In this document: positions 19,377-27,556 of the stretch, one piece after another
Layout of the letters: the number at the start of each line of letters is the position of its first letter
Numbering within the stretch: position 1 is the first letter of the stretch
Origin: Crenothrix sp043729335
GTDB lineage: Bacteria; Pseudomonadota; Gammaproteobacteria; Methylococcales; Methylomonadaceae
Direction: 5' to 3'
Length of the DNA: 64,000 bases
Assembly: GCF_043729335.1 (NCBI RefSeq)
Contig: NZ_JAYTLQ010000057.1
Location: 62,001-126,000, forward strand
The notes under the pieces: generated by a model
What the model saw: the letters and a program-made list of their open reading frames with translations, nothing else
Database searches by the model: none
Told to the model about the DNA's origin: nothing
Translations under genes and position numbers: made by a program

Positions 19377-20203
19377 TAGTTATTCTCCGATTGCTGTGAC
19401 ATTTCAATAGAACGATCTCTTGCGGCATGTAATGCACGTGCTACTAGGCCTGTAAAGCCACCTTGCTCAAAAACTTCTATGGCACGTTGTGTGGTACCGC
19501 CAGGTGAAGTGACACGTCTTCGAAGTTGCTCTGGCGACTCTGACGATTCCAGTGCTATTTTAGCCGCGCCCAACGCCGTTTGCTGCACCAGTAATCGTGC
19601 AGTGGCTTCGGTTAAACCTAGGTCTACGGCAACTTTTTCCATCGCTTCCATTAACAAAAAATAATAGGCAGGACCACTTCCAGATACAGCAGTAACGGCA
19701 TCTAGCTGGCCTTCCCTATCAACCCATAGCGTGATACCAACTGCACGCAAAATACTTTCAGCCAAATCGCGTTGTTCTGCTGAAACTTGGTCATTAGCAT
19801 GTAAGCCGGTCGCTCCTGTCAGCACTAATGCGGGAGTATTAGGCATACATCGAACAATCGCGCTAGTATCACCTAACCAGTAACTGAGATTTTTTTGACT
19901 AATGCCTGCAGCAATAGAAATAACCAGGAGATTTTTTTGTTGAACGGTAGCTGCTGCGGCCGTGGCAACGGATTTTAGCATTTGCGGTTTAACAGCAAAC
20001 ACGACGACATCAACCGAAGTCAGTACCGCATTATTATCGGCAGTAGTATTCACATGTAGATTGGCAGCCAATAATGCCAACGTATCCAAACTAATGTCCG
20101 ACACCCAAATATGCTCAGCAGGATGCCCACTGGCAATCAAGCCACTGATTAAACTAGTGGCCATATTTCCACCACCGATAAAACCTATTTTTTGTGTATG
20201 CAT
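19376..20203 (-). CDS. proC: Pyrroline-5-carboxylate reductase
   Basis: ProC reduces 1-pyrroline-5-carboxylate to proline with NAD(P)H, the last step of proline synthesis. The Rossmann motif GFIGGGNMATSLISGL is at the N-terminus. The C-terminal signature runs from AVSGSGPAYYFLLMEAM to RRRVTSPGGTTQRAIEVF. At 275 residues it is full length. It leads a two-gene unit with yggT. Confidence 0.96.
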   Translation of the reverse strand: MHTQKIGFIGGGNMATSLISGLIASGHPAEHIWVSDISLDTLALLAANLHVNTTADNNAVLTSVDVVVFAVKPQMLKSVATAAAATVQQKNLLVISIAAGISQKNLSYWLGDTSAIVRCMPNTPALVLTGATGLHANDQVSAEQRDLAESILRAVGITLWVDREGQLDAVTAVSGSGPAYYFLLMEAMEKVAVDLGLTEATARLLVQQTALGAAKIALESSESPEQLRRRVTSPGGTTQRAIEVFEQGGFTGLVARALHAARDRSIEMSQQSENN

Positions 20204-20480
20204 AATGAATGTGTCTCGGTAAGGTATTAAATCATTTTAACCTAAATAGTGCTTTTTCCGTCAATCACAAAGCTTTCCCTAAAAAATACAATTTTGCCCT
20301 TACTGAATAATTATTAATCGGGATCTACCGTGACAATGAGTAACCTGCAACCCGCTATCTCAGTGAGTTGTTGTAAATATCCAAACATTATCGAAAGGTT
20401 CACTATCATCAGATTTTACGGTGTGCCTAGCTACGTTTTCGATGGTATTTAGCCATGGACCATCGCTTGCTTAATTGCGG
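20204..20480. other. 277-bp intergenic region between gyrB and proC
   Basis: The region lies downstream of gyrB and upstream of proC, both on the minus strand. It should contain the proC promoter, but I could not identify convincing -35/-10 pairs. A 7-bp inverted repeat (CGATGGT 20440-20446, ACCATCG 20459-20465) sits 16 bp after the gyrB stop; the bases following it on the transcript are A-rich, not U-rich, so it is not a standard terminator. Confidence 0.35.
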
Positions 20481-22892
20481 TTAGACATCTAAATTAGCAA
20501 CATCCAGCGCATTTTTAACAATAAAATCACGCCGAGGCTCAACCACATCGCCCATTAATGTGGTAAATACTTCGTCGGCGGCAATCGCATCTTCAATTCT
20601 AACCTGAAGCAGCCTGCGATTATTGGAATCTAATGTTGTTTCCCACAACTGTTCGGGATTCATCTCACCCAGCCCCTTATATCTTTGAATATGCTGACCT
20701 TTTTTTATTTCCTTCATCATCCATTCAAATGCCTGCTTAAAATTGGCAACCGGTTGCTGTCTTTCACCCATACGTATAAAGGAATCATTACCAAATAGCC
20801 CTTGAGTATTTTGGGCAAACTGGGTTATCTTTTGATAATCCTTACCAGCAAAAAAAGTTGATGGCAAAACAAACTGGGTGACGATACCATGCTGGCGTTT
20901 ATTAACAGTAACCGAAAAATCATGAGCTGAATTGTAATCCAGATGAATAGTAAACCGCGCATTGCTGTCATTTACTACTAATTGCTTTTCAAGTAAGTCA
21001 AACCACGCTATCAGCTGTTGTTTATCCTGTCGATCTTGATCAGTAATCAGCGCCATATAAGTCAGCTGTTCTAAAAACACACTATCGTATTTCCGCGACA
21101 ACCGATTAATCATATTGACCACACCAATGAATTCGTTTGCTAGCTTTTCCAAGCCCTGTCCCCGTATAGGTGGCGTGGTTTCATCGGTAAATAACTGTGT
21201 TTTATCTAGAGCCAACTGAATCAAGTATTCATTTAATTGGGCATCATCTTTTACGTAGTGTTCCTGCTTGCCTTTTTTTACTTTATACAACGGTGGCTGT
21301 GCAATATAGATATAGCCTTTTTCGACAATCTCCGGCAATTGACGATAGAAAAAAGTCAGTAGCAAGGTTCTAATGTGGGCTCCATCGACATCCGCATCAG
21401 TCATTATAATAATACGGTGATACCTCAGTTTTTCTAAATTGTATTCCTCTTTACCGATACCACAGCCTAACGCCGTAATTAACGTTCCAACCTCTTCTGA
21501 GGAAATCATTTTGTCAAACCGAGCTTTTTCTACATTAAGAATTTTGCCCTTTAATGGCAAGATCGCCTGAGTACGTCGATCGCGACCTTGTTTTGCTGAA
21601 CCGCCTGCGGAATCCCCTTCCACTAAAAACAGCTCAGATAATGCAGGGTCTTTTTCCTGACAATCCGCCAACTTGCCGGGTAAGCCTGCTATATCGAGTG
21701 TTGTTTTGCGTCGCGTCAACTCCCTGGCTTTACGCGCAGCCTCCCTTGCCCGCGCTGCATCAACTATTTTACCAACAATCGTTTTAGCAATTTGTGGCTT
21801 TTCTAGCAAAAATTCTTGTAGTTTTTCATTCATGGTAGATTCAACTAACGGCTTCACTTCCGATGAAACCAGCTTATCTTTAGTTTGAGATGAAAATTTA
21901 GGATCGGGTACCTTAACTGAAAGTACAGCAGTTAAACCTTCCCGGGCATCGTCACCGGTAGTTTGCACTTTTTCTTTTTTCGCTAATCCAGAGGCCTCAA
22001 TATATTGATTAATGGTGCGGGTTAACGCGCCTCTGAAACCGGCTAAGTGACTACCGCCATCACGCTGTGGAATATTATTGGTATAGCAAAACACATTTTC
22101 CTGATATGAGTCATTCCATTGCATAGCTACTTCTATAGTTACCCCATCTTTTTCAGCAATAAAATAAAAAACATCTGCAAACAAAGGTGTTTTGTTTTTA
22201 TTAAGATGCCTAACAAACGCACTTATACCACCTTCAAACTCAAAAACATCTTGCTTATCATTACGTTCATCTTCCACGCTAATACGAACACCGGAATTTA
22301 AAAACGATAACTCCCTAAGTCGCTTGGCTAAAATATCATAATGAAATTCAACATCAGAAAAAGTTTGGGTACTCGGCTTAAAATTTATCAAGGTACCACT
22401 ACCCTCTGCAGCCCCGACATCTGCTAACGGCTCTACGGGTACACCCATGAGATATTTTTGTGTGTATCTGCGCCCATTTTTACGCACTTCTAAATTCAAT
22501 TCTTCGGAAAGCGCATTAACAACTGAAACTCCAACGCCATGTAAACCACCAGAAACTTTGTATGCATTATCATCAAATTTACCACCTGCATGCAACACTG
22601 TCATAATAACTTCAGCTGCAGAACGCCCCTCTTCCTCATGAATATCAACAGGAATTCCGCGACCATCATCAGAAACACTCACTGAACCATTTAAATGCAC
22701 AATAACCTTAACTTCTTTACAATACCCTGCTAAGGCTTCATCAATAGAGTTATCCACCACTTCAAAAACCATATGATGTAAACCAGAACCATCATCGGTA
22801 TCACCAATATACATCCCCGGACGCTTCCTAACTGCGTCCAATCCTTTTAAAACTTGAATATTAGAACTATCGTACTGACCATTATTACTCAT
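20481..22892 (-). CDS. gyrB: DNA gyrase subunit B
   Basis: GyrB is the ATPase subunit of the type II topoisomerase that introduces negative supercoils. GHKL ATPase motifs (EVVDNSIDEALAGYC, DDGRGIPVDIH, GLHGVGVSVVNALS) come first, then the transducer, then the TOPRIM domain (LVEGDSAGGSAKQGRDR and MTDADVDGAHIRTLLLTF). The C-terminus has the QRYKGLGEMNPEQLWETT block typical of gammaproteobacterial GyrB, including the ~170-residue insert. At 803 residues it is full length. It is the last gene of the dnaN-recF-gyrB run, 51 bp after recF, with a parS site in the gap. Confidence 0.98.
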   Translation of the reverse strand: MSNNGQYDSSNIQVLKGLDAVRKRPGMYIGDTDDGSGLHHMVFEVVDNSIDEALAGYCKEVKVIVHLNGSVSVSDDGRGIPVDIHEEEGRSAAEVIMTVLHAGGKFDDNAYKVSGGLHGVGVSVVNALSEELNLEVRKNGRRYTQKYLMGVPVEPLADVGAAEGSGTLINFKPSTQTFSDVEFHYDILAKRLRELSFLNSGVRISVEDERNDKQDVFEFEGGISAFVRHLNKNKTPLFADVFYFIAEKDGVTIEVAMQWNDSYQENVFCYTNNIPQRDGGSHLAGFRGALTRTINQYIEASGLAKKEKVQTTGDDAREGLTAVLSVKVPDPKFSSQTKDKLVSSEVKPLVESTMNEKLQEFLLEKPQIAKTIVGKIVDAARAREAARKARELTRRKTTLDIAGLPGKLADCQEKDPALSELFLVEGDSAGGSAKQGRDRRTQAILPLKGKILNVEKARFDKMISSEEVGTLITALGCGIGKEEYNLEKLRYHRIIIMTDADVDGAHIRTLLLTFFYRQLPEIVEKGYIYIAQPPLYKVKKGKQEHYVKDDAQLNEYLIQLALDKTQLFTDETTPPIRGQGLEKLANEFIGVVNMINRLSRKYDSVFLEQLTYMALITDQDRQDKQQLIAWFDLLEKQLVVNDSNARFTIHLDYNSAHDFSVTVNKRQHGIVTQFVLPSTFFAGKDYQKITQFAQNTQGLFGNDSFIRMGERQQPVANFKQAFEWMMKEIKKGQHIQRYKGLGEMNPEQLWETTLDSNNRRLLQVRIEDAIAADEVFTTLMGDVVEPRRDFIVKNALDVANLDV

Positions 22893-22927
22893 GATTATTT
22901 CTACTTTATCCTAAATTAATAGTTAAA

Positions 22928-22943
22928 TGTTCCACGTGAAACA
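22928..22943. promoter_or_regulatory. parS: parS centromere site 1
   Basis: The 16-bp near-palindrome TGTTCCACGTGAAACA matches the conserved ParB-binding parS consensus TGTTNCACGTGAAACA exactly. It lies in the gap between recF and gyrB, about 2.3 kb from the DnaA-box cluster, the expected origin-proximal location. Confidence 0.9.
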
Positions 22944-24020
22944 TTACACTGCTGTCACGTTACCATGTTCCACGTGAAACATCTTATAGTTTTGAAGGCT
23001 ATTCAAGGAACCAAAATCCGCCATTTCGATAGCAGTCATGAACACCTGGCAGTTCATATGAGCCAAATAATTTAATATTTTTTTTCGGTTTTTTATATCT
23101 AGCTCAGCAGCAAAATCATCAATAAGCACACAAGGAGGAACGCCACCCTCAGTAATAATCAATTGAACTTGAGCTAATAACAAACTTATCACTATCAATT
23201 TCAACTGTCCTCTTGAGACATAGTTCTTTGCTAACCTACCATCAAACATTACTTGAAAATCCCCTCGATGCGGCCCACTGTGGGTAAACCCATAACGTAG
23301 ATCTTTAGCTAAATCATCACTTAGGGCTTGCGAAAAGGTCACTGCCTCACCCCATCCAGAGAAGTGCTTAAGCTCTACGGGATCCCCGTCAAAAAACTGT
23401 TGAATCACACTCATAAAGACAGGGTTTAATTTATTTAAATACTGCTCACGAAAATCAGCAAGCTCAACGCCATAAGCAACCAACTCATCATTCCAGGCAT
23501 CAAGTTGCTTAGGCGCATTTTTTTTTAACAAAAAATTTCGATACGTTAATGCTTTTCTAAAGCGCTTCCATACTATCAAAAAAGAATCATTGCTATTAAA
23601 CACACCCCAATCTAAAAACTCTCTTCTTATTTGGCTGCTAGAATCTAATAATTGATAGCTTTTAGGATAAATTAATTGTATCGGCAACGCATAAGCCAAA
23701 TCTGATCTTTTTTGATTTCCATGATGATTAACCTGAATAACATTTTTTTTATCAGCAAGTTGCAACCCCAAAGAAAAGGTATTTCCATTCTTTCGAGCTA
23801 CAATACCTGAAATCGTTATTTGATCCTTATCAGAATTGATAATTGATTTAATCACAGATGTACGGAAAGATCGGGCCCGACCCAGCAAAAAAATAGATTC
23901 TAATAGCGCACTTTTACCGCTACCATTTTCCCCATAAAAAAAATTAATTGCTGTCGAAAATGTGATGGAAGATCTACAAAGATTTCTTACCCCACAGATA
24001 TTCAGTTTTAATAAAGCCAT
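22944..24020 (-). CDS. recF: DNA replication and repair protein RecF
   Basis: RecF is an SMC-like ATPase that helps load RecA at gapped DNA. It has an N-terminal Walker A (FYGENGSGKSALLE), an ABC-type signature in SRGQLKLIVISLLLAQ, and a Walker B-like PCVLIDDFAAELD. At 358 residues it has normal length. The ATG at 24020 is preferred over a TTG one codon upstream. It follows dnaN by 9 bp. The C-terminal tail MFHVEHGNVTAV is unusual because it is partly encoded by an embedded parS site. Confidence 0.95.
   Translation of the reverse strand: MALLKLNICGVRNLCRSSITFSTAINFFYGENGSGKSALLESIFLLGRARSFRTSVIKSIINSDKDQITISGIVARKNGNTFSLGLQLADKKNVIQVNHHGNQKRSDLAYALPIQLIYPKSYQLLDSSSQIRREFLDWGVFNSNDSFLIVWKRFRKALTYRNFLLKKNAPKQLDAWNDELVAYGVELADFREQYLNKLNPVFMSVIQQFFDGDPVELKHFSGWGEAVTFSQALSDDLAKDLRYGFTHSGPHRGDFQVMFDGRLAKNYVSRGQLKLIVISLLLAQVQLIITEGGVPPCVLIDDFAAELDIKNRKKILNYLAHMNCQVFMTAIEMADFGSLNSLQNYKMFHVEHGNVTAV
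22966..22981. promoter_or_regulatory. parS: parS centromere site 2, inside the recF 3' end
   Basis: A second identical TGTTCCACGTGAAACA lies 38 bp from the first (start to start), within the last codons of recF. Read on the coding strand it encodes the MFHVEH stretch near the RecF C-terminus, so the DNA site dictates part of the protein end. Confidence 0.9.
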
Positions 24021-24029
24021 CAAAATGAT

Positions 24030-25130
24030 TTATAGCTTCATCGGCATCACAATAAATTTATAGATTTTTTCATTGGGTTCTTCAATAAAACAAGTATTTA
24101 CATTACTAGCAATAGTTAATACAGCAATATCAGAATCCAAATTTGCTAAAGCATCTAATAAATATTGGGCATTAAAAGAAATGACTAAAGGCTCTCCGGA
24201 ATACTCAGTAACCAACTCTTCTTCAGCTTCTTCATGCTCTGGGTTGTGCGTGCTAATTTTTAAACTGCCGGAACTAATATCGAGGGTCACACCTTTAAAT
24301 TTCTCATTCGACAAAATTGCAACCCGTGTTAACGCCTCTTTAAAAATGTTTTTTTGAATCTGTAGCGAACTAAAAAATTGTTGTTGAAAAACCTTGCTAA
24401 AATCTGGGTATTTCGAATCTACCAATTTTGCTGAAAAAACAATATTTTTATTAAAAATCCTGATGCTATTATTCGAAAACTCAATCTTTAATTCAGCATC
24501 CGCATCATCTAGCAAACGAATTAATTCCAAAACCCCTTTGCGTGGCAAAATGATACGCGCTTCAATGTCGGTATTGTGACCCAATTGATCTTCATAAATT
24601 GACAATCTATGACCATCTGAGGCAACTAATTTCAGTGTATTATTAGAAATATTTAATAAAAGCCCATTTAAATAATACCTAACATCCTGATTTGCCATGC
24701 AAAAAGTTGTTTTCACCAATGCTTTTTTAAACTTTCCAGCATTGATAAAAAATTGATGATCGAATACTGACTCAGAAAACTCAGGATAATTATCTGCGGG
24801 CAAGCAACTTAAAGAAAACCGACTTTTGTTGGAAGTTATTTTTACTTTACCCTCACCTGCTTCAAAAACAATTTGTGCGCCTTGTGGCAATAATCGACAA
24901 ATATCCAAAAGCTTTCGAGCCGGCACTGTGACAGAACCTTGTGCTTCACTAGAAATACTCACGGTTACAATTAACTGGATTTCAAGGTCAGTCCCTGTGA
25001 ATATTATCTGGTCTTTTTTTATAAAAATTAAAACATTGGATAAAATAGGCATTGTTTGCCTTTTTTCAATAACGCTAACGATATGTTGCAAAGGAGTTAA
25101 CAACTCTTCTCGGGTAATGGTAAATTTCAT
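24030..25130 (-). CDS. dnaN: DNA polymerase III beta subunit (sliding clamp)
   Basis: DnaN is the ring-shaped processivity clamp of the replicase. The 366-residue length fits three repeated clamp domains. Recognisable stretches are MKFTITREELLTPLQHIVSVIEKRQTMPILSN at the start (given here only as landmarks at residues 1-32), YLNGLLLNI and LVASDGHRL in the middle, and the C-terminal FIVMPMKL typical of gammaproteobacterial clamps. It lies downstream of the origin cluster with recF 9 bp behind. Confidence 0.98.
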   Translation of the reverse strand: MKFTITREELLTPLQHIVSVIEKRQTMPILSNVLIFIKKDQIIFTGTDLEIQLIVTVSISSEAQGSVTVPARKLLDICRLLPQGAQIVFEAGEGKVKITSNKSRFSLSCLPADNYPEFSESVFDHQFFINAGKFKKALVKTTFCMANQDVRYYLNGLLLNISNNTLKLVASDGHRLSIYEDQLGHNTDIEARIILPRKGVLELIRLLDDADAELKIEFSNNSIRIFNKNIVFSAKLVDSKYPDFSKVFQQQFFSSLQIQKNIFKEALTRVAILSNEKFKGVTLDISSGSLKISTHNPEHEEAEEELVTEYSGEPLVISFNAQYLLDALANLDSDIAVLTIASNVNTCFIEEPNEKIYKFIVMPMKL

Positions 25131-25348
25131 AATTAAATAATATAAATATATATATTGTTATTATTAAGGGGGCTAAAACCTGTGGATAACCCTGTTTTTA
25201 ACTTGTAATACAAAGACTTTTCCTGTGGATAAGCCTGTGGATAACCCTGTGGATAACATGTGGGTAACTTTGGTAAAAATTTGTCTCTAAAGAAATAACT
25301 AAGTTATGCACATTTTGCACACAGGGTTATCCACAGGGTTATCCACAA
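25131..25348. other. oriC: Putative chromosomal replication origin (oriC) with DnaA-box cluster
   Basis: The dnaA-dnaN gap holds six perfect DnaA boxes (TTATCCACA or its complement TGTGGATAA) at 25181-25189, 25224-25232, 25236-25244, 25248-25256, 25327-25335 and 25339-25347. One-mismatch boxes lie at 25259-25267 (TGTGGGTAA) and 25304-25312 (TTATGCACA). Boxes at 25224, 25236 and 25248 are spaced exactly 12 bp, about one helical turn, and the last two repeat this spacing in the opposite orientation. An AT-rich stretch at 25131-25165 next to the dnaN side is a candidate unwinding element. Placement beside dnaA, with parS nearby, supports the call. Confidence 0.9.
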
Positions 25349-26668
25349 TCAATGACTTAGCGTTCTCAGTAAATTTGAATAATCTTCCGCGATTTTAACA
25401 TTCGAATTTTTAAGCTCATTTACCCGTTTGCAAGCATTGATTATCGTTGTGTGATCTCTGCCCCCAAAAGCATTACCAATTTCAACGAGACTGAGTGATG
25501 TTAATTCTCGTGCCAAACTCATTGCTATTTGTCGTGGTCGTGTAATGTCTTGTTGCCTACCTTTGGCCGACAAATCCGCAATACGAATTTTAAAATATTC
25601 AGCAACTGCTTTTTGAATATTATTTATATTCACTAATTTATCTTGCAAAGAAAGTAAATCATGCAAAGCTTCTTTAGTGAATTCTACTGTAATTTCACGA
25701 CCTGTAAACTGTGCATTGGCAATTACTCGCCGCAATGCACCCTCAAGATCCCGGACATTGGAAGGGATTTTTTTAGCAATTAAAAACGCAACATCATGAG
25801 GAAGCTTTACATGGGCTAAATCTGCTTTTTTCATCAAAATTGCAGCCCTTGTTTCCATGTCTGGAGGTTCTATAGACACGGGTAGTCCCCAGCTAAATCG
25901 CGACTTTAAACGATCTTCAATGCCTATTATTTCTTTTGGGTACTTATCGCACGTTAGCACAATCTGGTGCTTTTTTTCCAAAAGAGTGTTAAAAGTATGA
26001 AAAAACTCTTCTTGTGAGCGTTCTTTTCCTGCGAAAAACTGAATATCATCAATCAGTAAAACATCGATATCACGATAATATTCTTTAAAATGGGAAAATG
26101 AATTTTTTTGTAAGGCCCTAACCATGTCTTGCACGAATTTTTCAGAGTTAAGATAAACAATTCTAGCGGAGGGATTTCTTTTTAACACGGCATTACCCAT
26201 TGCATGCATTATGTGCGTTTTCCCCAGGCCTGAGCTACCATAAATTAGTAGAGGATTATAAGCTTTGCCAATATTTTCAGAGACTTGTAAAGATGCCGCT
26301 TTTGCCAGTTGATTGGATTTACCCTCGACAAAGTTTTCAAATGTAAACGCTTTATTCAAAAAATTAGGTTTATTTCGGGGAGGTTGTATAGTGGGGGTAA
26401 CCTGTCTTTCGGGGGAAAATACTGCAATTTTTTTTGAGCCAATTTCTAAATTTAAGCGCATATCGCCATTTGAAAACTGGGCAATGGCATCTTCAATTTT
26501 AGTTAGGTAATGTTCTTTAACCCAGTCTAGAACAAAACGATTGGGCGCTAATAATTTTATTTTATTTTCATCTTGGACTACCTGAAGAGGCCGTATCCAG
26601 GTACTGAATTCTGAGCTGGAAATTTCATTTTCAAGCTTGGCAAGGCAGTTATCCCAAATGGATTTCAT
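25349..26668 (-). CDS. dnaA: Chromosomal replication initiator protein DnaA
   Basis: DnaA binds DnaA boxes and opens the origin. Domain I is N-terminal, a short linker follows (about residues 85-105), then the AAA+ domain with Walker A GSSGLGKT (Lys150) and Walker B VLLIDDIQFF. The C-terminal helix-turn-helix carries the box-recognition signature FGGRDHTTIINACKRV. At 439 residues it is complete. A DnaA box upstream (26711-26719) suggests autoregulation. Confidence 0.98.
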   Translation of the reverse strand: MKSIWDNCLAKLENEISSSEFSTWIRPLQVVQDENKIKLLAPNRFVLDWVKEHYLTKIEDAIAQFSNGDMRLNLEIGSKKIAVFSPERQVTPTIQPPRNKPNFLNKAFTFENFVEGKSNQLAKAASLQVSENIGKAYNPLLIYGSSGLGKTHIMHAMGNAVLKRNPSARIVYLNSEKFVQDMVRALQKNSFSHFKEYYRDIDVLLIDDIQFFAGKERSQEEFFHTFNTLLEKKHQIVLTCDKYPKEIIGIEDRLKSRFSWGLPVSIEPPDMETRAAILMKKADLAHVKLPHDVAFLIAKKIPSNVRDLEGALRRVIANAQFTGREITVEFTKEALHDLLSLQDKLVNINNIQKAVAEYFKIRIADLSAKGRQQDITRPRQIAMSLARELTSLSLVEIGNAFGGRDHTTIINACKRVNELKNSNVKIAEDYSNLLRTLSH

Positions 26669-26710
26669 GTGAACACTTAACGAGTATTGATTTAGTCAGA
26701 AGTCTTGCTT

Positions 26711-26719
26711 TGTGCATAA
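26711..26719. promoter_or_regulatory. DnaA box upstream of dnaA (autoregulation candidate)
   Basis: TGTGCATAA, the complement of TTATGCACA, a one-mismatch DnaA box, lies 43 bp upstream of the dnaA start. DnaA commonly represses its own promoter through such sites. Confidence 0.5.
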
Positions 26720-26750
26720 CTATACAGCAACAAAACACGTCGCCATAAAA

Positions 26751-26779
26751 TTGACATGATTCAGTGAATATTCTATCAT
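26751..26779 (+). promoter_or_regulatory. Sigma70 promoter of the rpmH-rnpA-yidD-yidC-mnmE operon
   Basis: A perfect -35 TTGACA (26751-26756) is followed after 17 bp by TATCAT (26774-26779). The rpmH ATG is 48 bp further on. This is the strongest consensus promoter seen in the window. Confidence 0.8.
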
Positions 26780-26827
26780 AGAAGGTCGTTTTAATCTGTT
26801 TTTGTTAAACTCCACTAGGCTTAAGAA

Positions 26828-26962
26828 ATGAAAAGAACATATCAACCCAGTAAAATTAAACGTGCTAGAACGCACGGTTTTCGCTCGCGCATGGCCACAG
26901 TGGGTGGGCGTAGAGTTATAAATGCCCGCAGAGCAAAAGGCAGGGCTAAATTAACCGTTTAG
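26828..26962 (+). CDS. rpmH: 50S ribosomal protein L34
   Basis: The 44-residue, very basic protein begins MKRTYQPSKIKRARTHGFR and ends GRAKLTV, an unambiguous L34. It is the first gene of the conserved rpmH-rnpA-yidD-yidC-mnmE operon, transcribed away from dnaA. The rnpA start lies 13 bp downstream. Confidence 0.98.
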   Translation: MKRTYQPSKIKRARTHGFRSRMATVGGRRVINARRAKGRAKLTV

Positions 26963-26975
26963 CCGCCTTAATTGT

Positions 26976-27341
26976 GTGGTGAGTCTCAAATTTGGTTTTT
27001 CGCCTAAGTTACGGTTAAAAAAACCCGCAGAATACAAAAATGTTTTTGATAATCCAGTAAAATCCAGTGACCAATACTTTACTTTGTTGGCCAAAAAAAA
27101 TAATTTTGATCACCCACGCTTAGGCTTGGCGATTGCCAAAAAAAATATAAAAAAGGCAGTGTGTAGAAATATTATCAAGCGAACTGTCAGGGAAAGTTTC
27201 AGAATACAGCAAGGCTTGGGAAGTGTGGATATTGTGGTTTTGGCAAGACGAGATGCGGTAGGAGTGCCTCTTGACCTTTTAAGAAAATCATTGGAAAAAC
27301 ATTGGATTAAGTTGGTGGCCCGATGCGCATCATGCTCATAG
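26976..27341 (+). CDS. rnpA: Ribonuclease P protein component
   Basis: RnpA is the protein subunit that helps the RNase P ribozyme mature tRNA 5' ends. The RNR motif region is visible as NIIKRTVRESFRI, along with RLGLAIAKKNIKKAVCRN. At 121 residues it is normal. The start is one of two adjacent GTG codons (26976 or 26979). The last 19 bp overlap yidD. Confidence 0.95.
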   Translation: MVSLKFGFSPKLRLKKPAEYKNVFDNPVKSSDQYFTLLAKKNNFDHPRLGLAIAKKNIKKAVCRNIIKRTVRESFRIQQGLGSVDIVVLARRDAVGVPLDLLRKSLEKHWIKLVARCASCS

Positions 27342-27556
27342 CCACAATAAGGTTTTATCAGTATTGCATCAGCCCTTTGCTTGGGAGCAATTGTCGCTTC
27401 CATCCCAGTTGTTCAAGTTATTCTCTAGAGGCGCTTCGACGCTTTGGTGCCATTACCGGCATTTATCTGACTTTCAAAAGACTATTAAAATGTCACCCCT
27501 TTCATCAAGGGGGGGTTGATCCCGTTCCGGAAAAATTTGGTAACAAGAATGGATAA
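27323..27556 (+). CDS. yidD: Membrane protein insertion efficiency factor YidD
   Basis: This small inner-face membrane-associated protein has the family pattern IRFYQYCISPLLGSNCRFHPSCSSY with conserved cysteines, then EALRRFG and the CHPFHQGGVDPVP block. It assists YidC-dependent insertion. At 77 residues it is typical. It overlaps rnpA upstream and runs 8 bp into yidC. Confidence 0.95.
   Translation: MRIMLIATIRFYQYCISPLLGSNCRFHPSCSSYSLEALRRFGAITGIYLTFKRLLKCHPFHQGGVDPVPEKFGNKNG

Noticed and set aside
20336..20452. 38-codon plus-strand ORF between gyrB and proC
   Set aside because: No ribosome site, no recognisable sequence and no partner gene on that strand.
20440..20465. Hairpin after gyrB considered as terminator
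   Set aside because: The stem is only 7 bp with a 12-nt loop, and A residues rather than U residues follow on the transcript.
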